Assembly: GCF_040703035.1 (NCBI RefSeq)
Contig: NZ_CP159996.1
Coordinates: 778,001 to 842,000 of the forward strand
DNA from: Terribacillus aidingensis
Lineage (GTDB): Bacteria > Bacillota > Bacilli > Bacillales > Amphibacillaceae
Direction: 5' to 3'
Length of the DNA stretch: 64,000 nucleotides
Made by a program: the position numbers and the translations under genes. Position 1 is the first letter of the stretch. Each line of letters starts with the position of its first letter. The notes under the pieces are model-generated. The model searched no databases. It had not been told where the DNA came from and saw only the letters and a program-made list of their open reading frames with translations. Positions 42,080-50,668 of the stretch are shown here, one piece after another.

Positions 42080-44011
42080 TTATTCTTCTTCTGATTCTGA
42101 ACGGTTATTATAGTCATAATCGCTCGCTTTTACCGGTGTCCAGCCTTCCGGATCGTAGAAGCGGAGCAGGTCACCATATAGGATCTTATCGTTGAGGCTT
42201 AGCTTCTTAGCTAATTCCTCTTTTTCTTTCTTGATTTCTTCAATCTGGGCTTCATCTTCGATTACTTCGCCAGTGTCAGTGTCATAATACGTATCTCCTA
42301 GCACTGTGTAATCTTTACTGATGAAATCACCATTTCGTAATCCGACTACACCGTTGTGCTCCTCGGACAATAGATCTGTACCGAATTGGATATACTTAGA
42401 TGAATCGATACCAAGCAAGTGTTCAAGTGTCGGCAGGACGTCCAGCTCACCGCCGTACGTGTGGTTCACGCCGCCTTCAAGACCTGGAGCCTTGATCATA
42501 AGCGGTACTCGCTGCATTTGTGCATTTTGATAGTCTGTCATTTCTTTGCCGGTAATCTCTTCCATAGCACGGTTATGGTTTGTAGAGATACCATAGTGGT
42601 CTCCGTAAAGCAGGATGACAGAGTTATCATACATGCCTGATTCTTTCAGGTCTTTGAAGAACTGTTCCAATGCTTCATCCAGGTAGCGTGCTGTCTGGAA
42701 GTAGTTATCCACTGTAGCATCTCCAGTTGTAGCTTTATCGATCGTTGCGTCTTCTGGATCAAGTGTGAACGGATAATGGTTCGTCAGTGTGATCAGATGC
42801 GCATAGAATGGCTGATCAAGTGATTCAAGCAATGGCATGGATTCTTCGAAGAAAGGTTTATCTTTCAAACCGTAGTTAACCGAGTTTTCCATGTTGTAAT
42901 AAGTGGAATCGAAGAAATGATCGACTCCGAATTGCTTGTAAATTTCATCACGGTTCCAGAATGTTTTCTCGTCACCGTGGAATACAGCACTTGTATAGCC
43001 TTGCTCCTGATTCAGGATGGCAGGTGCTGCTTGATATGTGTTCGTGCCTTTTACAGAGAAGGCAGATCCTTGTGGCAGGCCGTATAGGGAGTTATCCATT
43101 AACAGCTCTGCGTCTGCGGTTTTACCTTGTTCTGTTTGGTGGAAGAAGTTATCAAAGTACGTTATTTGCTTATCATTCACAAGTGAATTCAAGAACGGTG
43201 TAACTTCTTCGCCATCCAATTTGTAATTGATCAGAAAGCTCTGGAAGCTTTCCAAATGGATTTTGATGACGTTCATGCCCTCTGCGTTACCAAAGTACTT
43301 CTCATTCGGTTCAGCATAGTTTTCCTTCGTGAATTCCGTTACTTCAGATAAGTCACTCGGACTAGCCATAACTCGCTGAGTGGAAGTCTTCGCATTTTGA
43401 ACTGCGTCATAGATAGTATAGTTGTACGGTCCAAGATACTTTACCAAGTATGTGCGGTCGAATGTACGCTGCAGAAGCTGCGGGCGATCGACTTCAGCCA
43501 GTCCAAGGTTTACTGCGAATAGAGCCACACCGGAGATGATGACCATAGCCGTCTTCCGGAAAGCAAGACGTTCGATACTCCAGTTCTTTCTTGTGTAGAT
43601 ATACAAAACGATCAGCAAAATGAAATCCAGGAAGTAGATAAAATCATAGCCTTCCATCAATCCAAAGATGCTGCCGCCCATTCCGGAACTTAAATTATCT
43701 GTTTGCTTTAATGTTGGCAAGGTAATAAAGTCATTAAAGAAGCGATAGTACAGGACATTGGCGTAAAGCAGGAAGCTCATTATGAAATCAATGATTAAAA
43801 GCCAGATTCCCATCCTTCTGCCCTTTGCCAGGAAAGCGAGTCCTAGGAATACGATGCTCGCACTCAATGGGTTTATTACCAGCAGGAATTCCTGCATGCT
43901 ATTTGTTATATCCAGGTTGAATTCCTGTTTATAGGAAAAATACGTTTTGGCCCATAAGAAAATAACGGCCAGCGCAAAAAATCCTTTTTTTGAAGCCAGA
44001 AGCTTCTTCAT
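42080..44011 (-). CDS. ltaS: Lipoteichoic acid synthase (LtaS)
   Basis: 643 residues. Five N-terminal membrane helices are followed by an extracellular sulfatase-fold domain. Metal and catalytic residues are visible: Glu in KIHLESFQ (near 255), nucleophilic Thr in EQGKTADAE (near 300), YGDHYGIS (near 475) and the His in the FHGDEKTFW region. It polymerises glycerol phosphate from phosphatidylglycerol. An acidic tail (NNRSESEEE) is present. The domain junction has SPS-type processing sequence, so cleavage by signal peptidase is possible. Confidence 0.93.
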   Translation of the reverse strand: MKKLLASKKGFFALAVIFLWAKTYFSYKQEFNLDITNSMQEFLLVINPLSASIVFLGLAFLAKGRRMGIWLLIIDFIMSFLLYANVLYYRFFNDFITLPTLKQTDNLSSGMGGSIFGLMEGYDFIYFLDFILLIVLYIYTRKNWSIERLAFRKTAMVIISGVALFAVNLGLAEVDRPQLLQRTFDRTYLVKYLGPYNYTIYDAVQNAKTSTQRVMASPSDLSEVTEFTKENYAEPNEKYFGNAEGMNVIKIHLESFQSFLINYKLDGEEVTPFLNSLVNDKQITYFDNFFHQTEQGKTADAELLMDNSLYGLPQGSAFSVKGTNTYQAAPAILNQEQGYTSAVFHGDEKTFWNRDEIYKQFGVDHFFDSTYYNMENSVNYGLKDKPFFEESMPLLESLDQPFYAHLITLTNHYPFTLDPEDATIDKATTGDATVDNYFQTARYLDEALEQFFKDLKESGMYDNSVILLYGDHYGISTNHNRAMEEITGKEMTDYQNAQMQRVPLMIKAPGLEGGVNHTYGGELDVLPTLEHLLGIDSSKYIQFGTDLLSEEHNGVVGLRNGDFISKDYTVLGDTYYDTDTGEVIEDEAQIEEIKKEKEELAKKLSLNDKILYGDLLRFYDPEGWTPVKASDYDYNNRSESEEE

Positions 44012-44069
44012 TATCTTTCACCTCTTCATTTTCTTATCAGGCGTCATATTGAGTTGAACAACGACATTG

Positions 44070-44098
44070 ATTCTATCAATTTATCATCTAAAAAACAA
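44070..44098 (-). promoter_or_regulatory. Candidate promoter of ltaS
   Basis: Minus strand TTGTTT (44093-44098), 17 nt, TAGAAT (44070-44075), about 58 bp upstream of the start. A CCCAAA/TTTGGG inverted repeat lies just upstream. Confidence 0.45.
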
Positions 44099-44181
44099 CT
44101 AAGACCCAAAACGGAATTTGGGCTCATAATCTATAAATATAACAGATTCTGCTGAAAAAGCAAAATGGGAAATTTCTCCGT

Positions 44182-44214
44182 AAAAAAAAGAGTGCAAGTT
44201 GCACTCTTTTTTTT
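44182..44214 (-). terminator. Terminator after DUF1232 gene
   Basis: AAAAAAAAGAGTGCA pairs with TGCACTCTTTTTTTT around AGT; it works in both directions. Confidence 0.88.
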
Positions 44215-44626
44215 ACGAAGCACCAGTTTCAATCGGCTGATGATGTTTCCATTGTTTATATGCGGCTACATCCTGCTGTATCTGCTTAAAGGTGAAAGCG
44301 ATGAGAGCAACGTCATCAAGCAATCCGCCAGGAATGAAATCCGGGACAAAGTCGATTGGGCTTAAGAAATATAGGAAGGTTGCTGCAATCATAAGCAGCG
44401 ACTTTTTCGGCAGCTGGCTGTAAGCACCTTTGCGCCAATCGCGGAGCATGTCCACCATCAGCTGCAAATCTGACCAGATTTCTGCAAGCTTTCCTTTATT
44501 GTCCGTTGCTTTAGTTGATACATTAGCTAGGAGCTCCTTCGATTTTTCCTTATCCTGCAGCAATGCTTTTGCTTTTGGGGTGTAAGCATGCCGTTTCTCC
44601 AGGAGCTGTGATAGGTTCCATTTCAT
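44213..44626 (-). CDS. DUF1232 membrane protein (YkvA-like)
   Basis: 137 residues with AAGGAGG before the ATG. The C-terminal half holds the DUF1232 signature LYFLSPIDFVPDFIPGGLLDDVALI, a short membrane-proximal motif found in YkvA and plant homologues. The N-terminus is charged helix. Function unknown. Confidence 0.82.
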   Translation of the reverse strand: MKWNLSQLLEKRHAYTPKAKALLQDKEKSKELLANVSTKATDNKGKLAEIWSDLQLMVDMLRDWRKGAYSQLPKKSLLMIAATFLYFLSPIDFVPDFIPGGLLDDVALIAFTFKQIQQDVAAYKQWKHHQPIETGAS

Positions 44627-44698
44627 AAGGTGTGCCTCCTTGTATCCTTCTGATTTCTATTATGAGGAACATTTGCCTGTCATGCAAGAAAGGGGACT

Positions 44699-44872
44699 TC
44701 AGTCGATTTTCTTTACAAGAACTCGGTATCGTTCCGGTAGTGTATCTTTTGCCTTCACATGCTGCATGAAGGATTCTGCTTCTTCGTATGTGTCAAAAGT
44801 GTATACTTCTCCGTCCGTTCCGACGAATTCAAGTTTCACTTGGTTTGAGTCGATTGCGATGACTTTGAACAT
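44699..44872 (-). CDS. Small conserved-looking protein, 57 residues
   Basis: An ATG eight bases after GAAAGGAG opens a 57-codon frame: MFKVIAIDSNQVKLEFVG, then GEVYTFDTYEEAESFMQHV and a basic end. It reads as a small beta-alpha soluble protein. No family name is recognised. The good ribosome-binding site and codon use make it more credible than the antisense frame. Confidence 0.65.
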   Translation of the reverse strand: MFKVIAIDSNQVKLEFVGTDGEVYTFDTYEEAESFMQHVKAKDTLPERYRVLVKKID

Positions 44873-45063
44873 AATGCTCTCCTTTCATATGCTGACAGCA
44901 CCATGTGGCAGCTGGCAGAAAGAGCTGAGGTTACGCAGGATTTCCAGCTCAGATGACTCAAGATGATATAAATTTACTAGAGGAAAATGAAATATAAAAA
45001 TAGTTCACTTATCTATTATAGAGAAGTTAAGCGGTGAGAGGAAGCAGTAAGTCAATAAATGGG

Positions 45064-45097
45064 GAAAAGCAGGCAGCGGGGGCTGCCTGCTTTTCTG
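45064..45097 (+). terminator. Orphan terminator-like hairpin
   Basis: AAAAGCAGGCAGC pairs with GCTGCCTGCTTTT around GGGG, followed by CTGTTG. No gene on the plus strand ends here, so it may close a small RNA or be a remnant. Confidence 0.55.
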
Positions 45098-45237
45098 TTG
45101 TTGTTAGAAATAAGTGTGGTGAGACGAAAGAAATATGTGGGAGGTAATGTTGTTAGAAAACATATTTTATCGTCCTCAGTTATAAAGACGTGTGTCGTTA
45201 CCTAATGGTTTCATTTTTTTGAGGAAAGTTTAGAAAG

Positions 45238-45263
45238 GTTTAGGTTCATTTGGCAAAAGGTAT
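45238..45263 (+). promoter_or_regulatory. Candidate SigB promoter of the alcohol dehydrogenase
   Basis: GTTTAG (45238-45243), 14 nt, AGGTAT (45258-45263) match GTTTAA-N14-GGGTAT in 10 of 12 positions, 35 bp before the start codon. Confidence 0.45.
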
Positions 45264-45298
45264 AGTCCTTCAACTACTGTATAAGGGAGATTGGTACC

Positions 45299-46438
45299 AT
45301 GCAAGCAGTCACTTTTCAAGGTAAGGAAAATATTGAAGTTAAGTCTGTAGAGGCACCCTCGATCGAGAAATCTACCGATATGATCGTAAGAATTACAGCT
45401 ACTGGTATCTGTGGTTCTGATTTGCATTTGTATCATGGAGGAATCACGCCAGAGAAGGATTATATAATTGGACACGAGCCGATGGGCATTGTAGAAGAAG
45501 TGGGACCGGATGTAAAAAACCTAAAAAAAGGGGATCGGGTTGTCATCCCATTCAATATTGGCTGCGGCGAATGCTATTATTGTAACCACCAGATGGAAAG
45601 TCAATGTGATAACTCGAACGGCAATCCGCATACCGATGCAGGTGGATTATTCGGTTTTGCAGATCAGTTCGGTGACTATCCCGGGGGACAGGCAGAGTAT
45701 CTGAGAGTACCATTTGCTAATTTCACTTCTTTTAAAGTACCAGAATCAAGTGAATTAAAGGACGAAAGTGTCGTGTTCCTATCCGATGTCATACCGACAG
45801 CTTATTGGAGTGTAGAAAACAGCGGTGTCAAAAAAGGAGATACTGTCATCATCCTGGGAGCTGGTCCAATTGGTCAGATGGCGCAGAAGTTCGCTTGGCT
45901 GAAAGGTGCAGAGCGTGTCATAGCAGTAGATAACGTGCCGCATCGACTGGAGCATGCTAAGCGGATGAATAATGTAGAGACATATGACTTTTCCAATAAT
46001 CCTGAAATTGGTTCCTTGCTTCATAGTGATACGAATGGTGGAGCTGATGTTGTAATTGATTGTGTCGGTATGGATGGAACAGTGCCGGAAGGTGTATCAT
46101 TCGGTTCTGAACATGACAATCAATTTGGTACAATTCAGCCAATCATTACAGCTAGTGAAGCAGTCGCTAAATTCGGAACTGTTCAGCTGACTGGCGTATA
46201 TGGAACAGAAGCAAATGGATTCCCAATTGGTGATTTCTTCACGCGGAACGTGACGCTTACAATGGGACAGGCTCCGGTTATCCATTTGATGCCGAAGCTA
46301 TATCAGATGGTAGAGGAAGGGGTATTTGATCCGACAGATATCATCACGCATACAATGAAAATCAGTGAAGCGAAGGAAGCATACAAGATATTCGATGAAA
46401 AGTCCGATAATAATATCAAAGTACTATTGAAACCATAA
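45299..46438 (+). CDS. Zinc-dependent alcohol dehydrogenase
   Basis: 379 residues of the medium-chain dehydrogenase superfamily. Catalytic zinc: Cys and His in GICGSDLHLYHG (near 39) and GHEPMG (near 61). Structural zinc: the four Cys in IGCGECYYCNHQMESQC (near 90-105). NAD-binding loop ILGAGPIGQMA near 185. It resembles glutathione-independent formaldehyde dehydrogenases and B. subtilis YycR/AdhB-like proteins. The SigB-like promoter upstream suggests stress induction. Confidence 0.9.
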   Translation: MQAVTFQGKENIEVKSVEAPSIEKSTDMIVRITATGICGSDLHLYHGGITPEKDYIIGHEPMGIVEEVGPDVKNLKKGDRVVIPFNIGCGECYYCNHQMESQCDNSNGNPHTDAGGLFGFADQFGDYPGGQAEYLRVPFANFTSFKVPESSELKDESVVFLSDVIPTAYWSVENSGVKKGDTVIILGAGPIGQMAQKFAWLKGAERVIAVDNVPHRLEHAKRMNNVETYDFSNNPEIGSLLHSDTNGGADVVIDCVGMDGTVPEGVSFGSEHDNQFGTIQPIITASEAVAKFGTVQLTGVYGTEANGFPIGDFFTRNVTLTMGQAPVIHLMPKLYQMVEEGVFDPTDIITHTMKISEAKEAYKIFDEKSDNNIKVLLKP

Positions 46439-46439
46439 T

Positions 46440-46473
46440 AAAACAGGAGCTGCGATATGCAGCTCCTGTTTTA
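46440..46473. terminator. Bidirectional terminator
   Basis: AAAACAGGAGCTGC pairs with GCAGCTCCTGTTTT around GATAT; it separates convergent genes. Confidence 0.88.
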
Positions 46474-47622
46474 GTTGGTTTTGGTCGTTTCCTCATATAG
46501 ATGAGATCTCTTTTTGAACCAATGGAAGGTGTGAGTGACGATGACCTTCAAAATCGCATATCCCGGAACAGCAAGTATTACGCCGACAACGCCGAATAGA
46601 TTTCCGGCTGTCAAGATAACGAATATGATTGTGATTGGGTGAACACGAATGTTCCGCCCCATTATCTGTGGTGTGATCAACTTTCCTTCAACTAGCTGCA
46701 CAACAGTCCAAACAATGATCAGCTTTAAGAGCATGAACGGCGATGTAACAATAGCGATGATGATCGCAGGTGTAATGGCTATCGCTGGACCAAGATACGG
46801 AACCACACTCGTGAACGCCGCAATGACGGCGAGTACTGGTGCGTATTCAAGACCAATGATCAAATACCCGATATACAGCAGGACGCCAATGACAAAGCTG
46901 ACGATAATCTGACCGCGTATGTAGGAACTGATTTGATGGTTCATCTCTGACATTACTTCATATGTTTGACTGCGAAAGCGTACTGGAAGTAACTTCAAAA
47001 TATAGACTGGCAGTTTCTTGCCATCCTTCAGTAAATAGAAGAGGATGAAAGGCACTGTTACGATAGCAATGATCACTTCTGTCACTGCACCGACAAAGCT
47101 TGTTAAGTTAGAGAACAAATTGTTGAGCATGGTAGTACCGCGAGTCTGCAGCTCATTCAGGATTTGGTTGAAATCAAAATTGCCTGAGGCTTGAATCTGA
47201 TTGACCACGTTACTGCCTGTTATGGACTGGACAACATCGATCCCTTGCTCGAAATAGTCGGTACTATTCTCAATCAAGCTTAATGTCTGCTCCTTCAATA
47301 CAGGAATGACCAAGCTGATGAGAATAGTCAGTATTCCAATGATAACAAGGTAAAGGACGATAATGGAGTAGACGCGTTTTACTCGCTTTTTCTCTAGGTA
47401 ATTGACGATCGGCACTGTCAGGTAATAGACAACCCCAGTCAAAATGATAGGCAGTATGATTGTTTTCACGATGACCACAATGGGTGTGAAAATAAATGAT
47501 ACGCTGGAATAAACAAGTATGTTCAGCCCGATGATGAAAAGAATCAGCATCGCGATGACAAATTTATTATTCAGGAAAAATTTGCTGAACTTTCCCTGCT
47601 TGTTGCGTTGTAGATCTGGCAT
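46471..47622 (-). CDS. AI-2E/PerM family transporter
   Basis: 383 residues, about eight membrane segments, with the family signature near the C-terminus ([37 protein letters not shown]). Members export autoinducer-2, act as Na+/H+ antiporters, or have other roles; no specific substrate can be inferred. Ribosome-binding site AGAGGAGAGG. Confidence 0.85.
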   Translation of the reverse strand: MPDLQRNKQGKFSKFFLNNKFVIAMLILFIIGLNILVYSSVSFIFTPIVVIVKTIILPIILTGVVYYLTVPIVNYLEKKRVKRVYSIIVLYLVIIGILTILISLVIPVLKEQTLSLIENSTDYFEQGIDVVQSITGSNVVNQIQASGNFDFNQILNELQTRGTTMLNNLFSNLTSFVGAVTEVIIAIVTVPFILFYLLKDGKKLPVYILKLLPVRFRSQTYEVMSEMNHQISSYIRGQIIVSFVIGVLLYIGYLIIGLEYAPVLAVIAAFTSVVPYLGPAIAITPAIIIAIVTSPFMLLKLIIVWTVVQLVEGKLITPQIMGRNIRVHPITIIFVILTAGNLFGVVGVILAVPGYAILKVIVTHTFHWFKKRSHLYEETTKTN

Positions 47623-47792
47623 GGCAATCCTCTCCTCTTTGGCCCGCTGTTCCGTAATTCTATCGTTCTATCATTATAGCCTAATATAATGGCGTATAAC
47701 CGTTATGTTTATTTTAATCTTATGTACGGAATTTATCTACTCAAGTACTCGAGATAAAGTGAGAATCAGGATTAATAATTTTATTGGATCAT

Positions 47793-47909
47793 TTATCAAC
47801 AACATTATCAACAGTATCGTTATTGTAAAATAAACGAAAAACAGACTTATGCACATTATCCACAGACCTAAGTCCGTTAATTGTGCACAAGTCAGTTGGG
47901 TTATCCATA
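47793..47909. promoter_or_regulatory. DnaA-box cluster
   Basis: Six 9-mers matching or nearly matching TTATNCACA lie in 117 bp: TTATCAACA (47793-47801), TTATCAACA (47805-47813), TTATGCACA (47847-47855), TTATCCACA (47856-47864), TTGTGCACA (47881-47889, readable on both strands as TTGTGCACAA) and TTATCCATA (47901-47909). The third and fourth are exact and adjacent. The region is intergenic and AT-rich. No dnaA or dnaN gene is present, so this is not the normal origin locus; titration or regulation is more likely. Confidence 0.7.
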
Positions 47910-47914
47910 AAACA

Positions 47915-48811
47915 TTATAAAGCCTGTTCAAGCGCTTCGGATAAAGCAGGGAAGCGGAATTGATACCCGTTGTCGAGCGCTTTCTTTGGATATACGCATT
48001 GTCCTTCAAGCACCAAAGTACTCATTTCACCTAAAGCCTTCTGGATTACCGGGGCAGGTGCTGCAGTCCAATAAGGTCGATGCAGCGTTTTGGCAAGTGT
48101 CTTGCTGAAATCCTTATTCCGTCTCGGGGAGGGAGCAGTGACGTTAAGCGGTCCTTTGATTGATTCTTGTTCGATTGCATAAGCAATCAGCCCCGCTGCA
48201 TCTTGAACATGGATCCAGGAAAGCCATTGCTCGCCGCTCCCTATTTTCCCGCCTGCGAAATAACGGAAAGGCAGCTGCATGAGCGGAAGAGCTCCTTTAT
48301 CACCCAAAACGATGCCAAAGCGTGCAAGTACAGTTCGGACTCCCATTCCTTTTGCTTGCTTGGCTGTTTCTTCCCACTCATACGTCACATCTGCCAGAAA
48401 ATCCTGCCCGCGCTTCGTTGTTTCTTCAGTGAAGGCGTCCTGTTCGCTCGTACCATAATACCCAACAGCAGAACCGCTGACGAAGACTTTCGGCTTCTTC
48501 GGCATTTTTTCAATCATATCAACAAGTGTTTCGGTAGCTTCCAACCTACTGCTCCTGATATTTTCCTTTTTCTCCTTGGTCCACTTGCCGAATAGACTAG
48601 TTCCGGCCAAATTGACGACTGCGTCAATCTCCGGCAGCTGGGAAAGGGGATTGAAACCTTTTTTCAGCCAGCCGATATACGTGACTTGCTTGGTATCTAA
48701 TTTCTTTTCTGGTGATCGAGTTAGAATATAGACATGGTGCCCCTTCTCAATCAATGTTTCTGCCAGCTGCTTTCCGACGAAGCCTGTTCCGCCGCTAATG
48801 ACGATATTCAT
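47915..48811 (-). CDS. yfhF: NAD-dependent epimerase, TIGR01777/YfhF family
   Basis: 298 residues. Extended SDR: GGTGFVGKQL (near 8-17) for NAD(P), VNLAGTSLFGKWT (near 67), GSAVGYYG (near 113) and C-terminal DUF1731 (APAPVIQKALGEMSTLVLEGQCVYPKKAL). The family is linked to cell-division inhibitor SulA annotations but its substrate is unknown. It is divergent from recX as in B. subtilis. Confidence 0.88.
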   Translation of the reverse strand: MNIVISGGTGFVGKQLAETLIEKGHHVYILTRSPEKKLDTKQVTYIGWLKKGFNPLSQLPEIDAVVNLAGTSLFGKWTKEKKENIRSSRLEATETLVDMIEKMPKKPKVFVSGSAVGYYGTSEQDAFTEETTKRGQDFLADVTYEWEETAKQAKGMGVRTVLARFGIVLGDKGALPLMQLPFRYFAGGKIGSGEQWLSWIHVQDAAGLIAYAIEQESIKGPLNVTAPSPRRNKDFSKTLAKTLHRPYWTAAPAPVIQKALGEMSTLVLEGQCVYPKKALDNGYQFRFPALSEALEQAL

Positions 48812-48897
48812 GATTACTTCCTCCTTCTATATTGGGTGAGCTTACAATTTTGTATGGTGTCATTTCGTGTTAGAATAAAGACATAGAGGTGTCGAAA

Positions 48898-49725
48898 ATG
48901 GTGAAAATCACGAAGATCACAACTCAAAAAAATAATATCGGGCGCTATAATATCTTTCTCGACTATGGTAAAGGCGAGAAGTTTGGCTTCGGTCTTGATG
49001 AAGATGTCCTGATTACAAGCGGTATCACCAAAGGACAGGAACTATCCGAGGAAGCTTTGCAGTCCATTATCGAAAAAGATGCTGCACATAAGTGTTTTAC
49101 CCTAGCTTTACAATATCTAAGCTACCGGATGCGTTCCAAAAAAGAAATAAAAACGTATTTGCTGAAGAAGGAGCAAAATCCGACACATATCGAAGAGACC
49201 TTGACAAGGCTTGAAGAACAGGGGTATACCGATGATGCAGCTTTTGCCGGTGCATTTGTTCGGACGAAAGTGAATACGACAAGTAAAGGTCCACTCGTCA
49301 TCCGGAAGGAATTGCAGGAAAAAGGTATTACCGGTGCAGCGGCAGATCAAGCGATGACATACTACTCGTACGAAAAAGAGCTGGAAAAAGCTGTCAAGCT
49401 TGCTGGATCGAAGCTGCAGACTAAAGCAAAGAAATCTCATCAGGAGAAGATCCAGCTTGCACAGCAGCAGCTGCTTTCAAAAGGCTTCTCAAGTGCTGCT
49501 GCAAAGGAAGCTGTTTCATTGGCACTCTCGGATACCGATCAGGATACAAATGCTGAGCTGGACGCTGTCCGATATCAGGGAGATAAGCTTTTGCGCAAAT
49601 ACGCGCAAAAAGCGGAAGGCTATGAGCTTAACCAGAAAATCAAGATGGCTCTTTATCGTAAGGGATTTTCGATGGAACTGATTCAGAAGTATATAGAGGA
49701 AGCGAAAGAAAAAGACCTTTATTAG
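48898..49725 (+). CDS. recX: Regulatory protein RecX
   Basis: 275 residues from ATG 48898 (AGAGGTG). Three-helix RecX repeats are visible: ALQYLSYRMRSKKEIKTYL, LEEQGYTDDAAFAGAFV, RKELQEKGITGAAADQAM, and C-terminal repeats through QKIKMALYRKGFSMELIQKY. It modulates RecA filaments. The length is typical for Bacillus-type RecX. Confidence 0.9.
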   Translation: MVKITKITTQKNNIGRYNIFLDYGKGEKFGFGLDEDVLITSGITKGQELSEEALQSIIEKDAAHKCFTLALQYLSYRMRSKKEIKTYLLKKEQNPTHIEETLTRLEEQGYTDDAAFAGAFVRTKVNTTSKGPLVIRKELQEKGITGAAADQAMTYYSYEKELEKAVKLAGSKLQTKAKKSHQEKIQLAQQQLLSKGFSSAAAKEAVSLALSDTDQDTNAELDAVRYQGDKLLRKYAQKAEGYELNQKIKMALYRKGFSMELIQKYIEEAKEKDLY

Positions 49726-49744
49726 CGGAAAGCAGGGTGCGAAG

Positions 49745-50074
49745 ATGCAATTACGTTATAGTGACTTAACAGTGGAGCAACTGAAGGAAGAAATGAAACA
49801 GCTGAAGATTCAGCAGCAGAAGGCCGAGCAGATGGGTAACTTCAGTGAATATCAGATTATTGAGCGTAAACGGCAGATGGCCAAAGCTTATACGATGAAT
49901 CCGGATGAATTCAAACCAGGTGCAACGTATGAAATCAAGGGTGATCGGTCGCATGTGTTTACGATTGATTATCTAAATGGTGTCTTCGCCTGGGGCTACC
50001 GACGCCAGGGCAGTGAAAAAGGACAAGAGCTGGAAGCTTTACCGATCAGTGTTCTCGGCAGGACGACTATGTAA
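49745..50074 (+). CDS. yfhH: YfhH family protein (DUF1811)
   Basis: 109 residues: an N-terminal helical pair (YSDLTVEQLKEEMKQLKIQQ) followed by a small beta domain (FKPGATYEIKGDRSHVFTIDYLNGVFAWGYR). It matches YfhH in sequence style and position directly after recX. Function unknown; soluble. Confidence 0.87.
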   Translation: MQLRYSDLTVEQLKEEMKQLKIQQQKAEQMGNFSEYQIIERKRQMAKAYTMNPDEFKPGATYEIKGDRSHVFTIDYLNGVFAWGYRRQGSEKGQELEALPISVLGRTTM

Positions 50075-50076
50075 TT

Positions 50077-50103
50077 GCCTCGGCTGTAAAGCCGAGGTAT
50101 ATT
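50077..50103 (+). terminator. Terminator after yfhH
   Basis: CCTCGGCT pairs with AGCCGAGG around GTAA, followed by TATATTTT. Confidence 0.75.
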
Positions 50104-50268
50104 TTATCTGCGGTTTTTCTTTACTGCTTGAGTACGGATGATGATATCAGTCTGTGTTTGCTGTGTTTCTCCATTCACCTGGTTATTCGCATGCTTCGCT
50201 GTAGTGCGGGGGGATTGAATAACGGAATTGATGGTGCCTGTCTTAGAAAAACGATCAAACTTGGACAT
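50104..50268 (-). CDS. YpzG-like small protein
   Basis: 54 residues from the ATG after GAGGAGGCAGATAAA. The segment A-K-H-A-N-N-Q-V-N-G-E-T with Q-T-Q-T-D-I-I-I-R resembles the YpzG family. Polar throughout; likely a small sporulation-associated protein. A longer upstream in-frame extension is not needed because this site is strong. Confidence 0.65.
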   Translation of the reverse strand: MSKFDRFSKTGTINSVIQSPRTTAKHANNQVNGETQQTQTDIIIRTQAVKKNRR

Positions 50269-50372
50269 TTTATCTGCCTCCTCGAGCAAGGATTGGATGC
50301 GCCGCAGTGCTAATAGCTTGTGCGTATTTTTCACGAATATGTTGGGATTTTGATGGAAGGGATGAAAAATGA

Positions 50373-50636
50373 ATGGAAAATAAATTCCGTGAACTTGCTG
50401 CACTTTTGCAGCAGCAAAACGATCGATTGACAATAGATGAGGCTCGGACATGGGTAGAGATTCTATGGGAGGATTTTGAGGCAACACGCGCAAAGGCTGG
50501 CCGTAAATACCAGGGGCAGGAAATGACAGAGGCGATTGTGCGTCAGTGGATTCAGCATTATGGTCCAAGACTGGATGAATTCCTTGAAAGTAATCCGAAG
50601 TACCATTATTTATTCATGGAACGAAGACAACAATAA
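50373..50636 (+). CDS. yfhJ: WVELL-motif protein YfhJ
   Basis: 87 residues, helical, with the WVEILWEDFEATRAKAGR signature of the YfhJ (WVELL) family and a C-terminal PKYHYLF. Location between yfhH and yfhP-type genes fits. Function unknown. Confidence 0.85.
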   Translation: MENKFRELAALLQQQNDRLTIDEARTWVEILWEDFEATRAKAGRKYQGQEMTEAIVRQWIQHYGPRLDEFLESNPKYHYLFMERRQQ

Positions 50637-50668
50637 AAAACCTGGAGAGAGTGATCTCCAGGTTTTAT
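50637..50668. terminator. Bidirectional terminator
   Basis: AAAACCTGGAGA pairs with TCTCCAGGTTTT around GAGTGA; it separates convergent yfhJ and yfhP. Confidence 0.85.

Larger units (their letters stand above)
44873..45298. other. Intergenic region with an orphan hairpin
   Basis: 426 bp without a supported gene. It contains a terminator-like hairpin at 45064-45097, a leader region of the minus-strand small gene with inverted GAGCTG/CAGCTC (about 44921-44951), two copies of TGTTGTTAGAAA (about 45100 and 45150), and a SigB-like promoter at 45238-45263. Confidence 0.5.
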
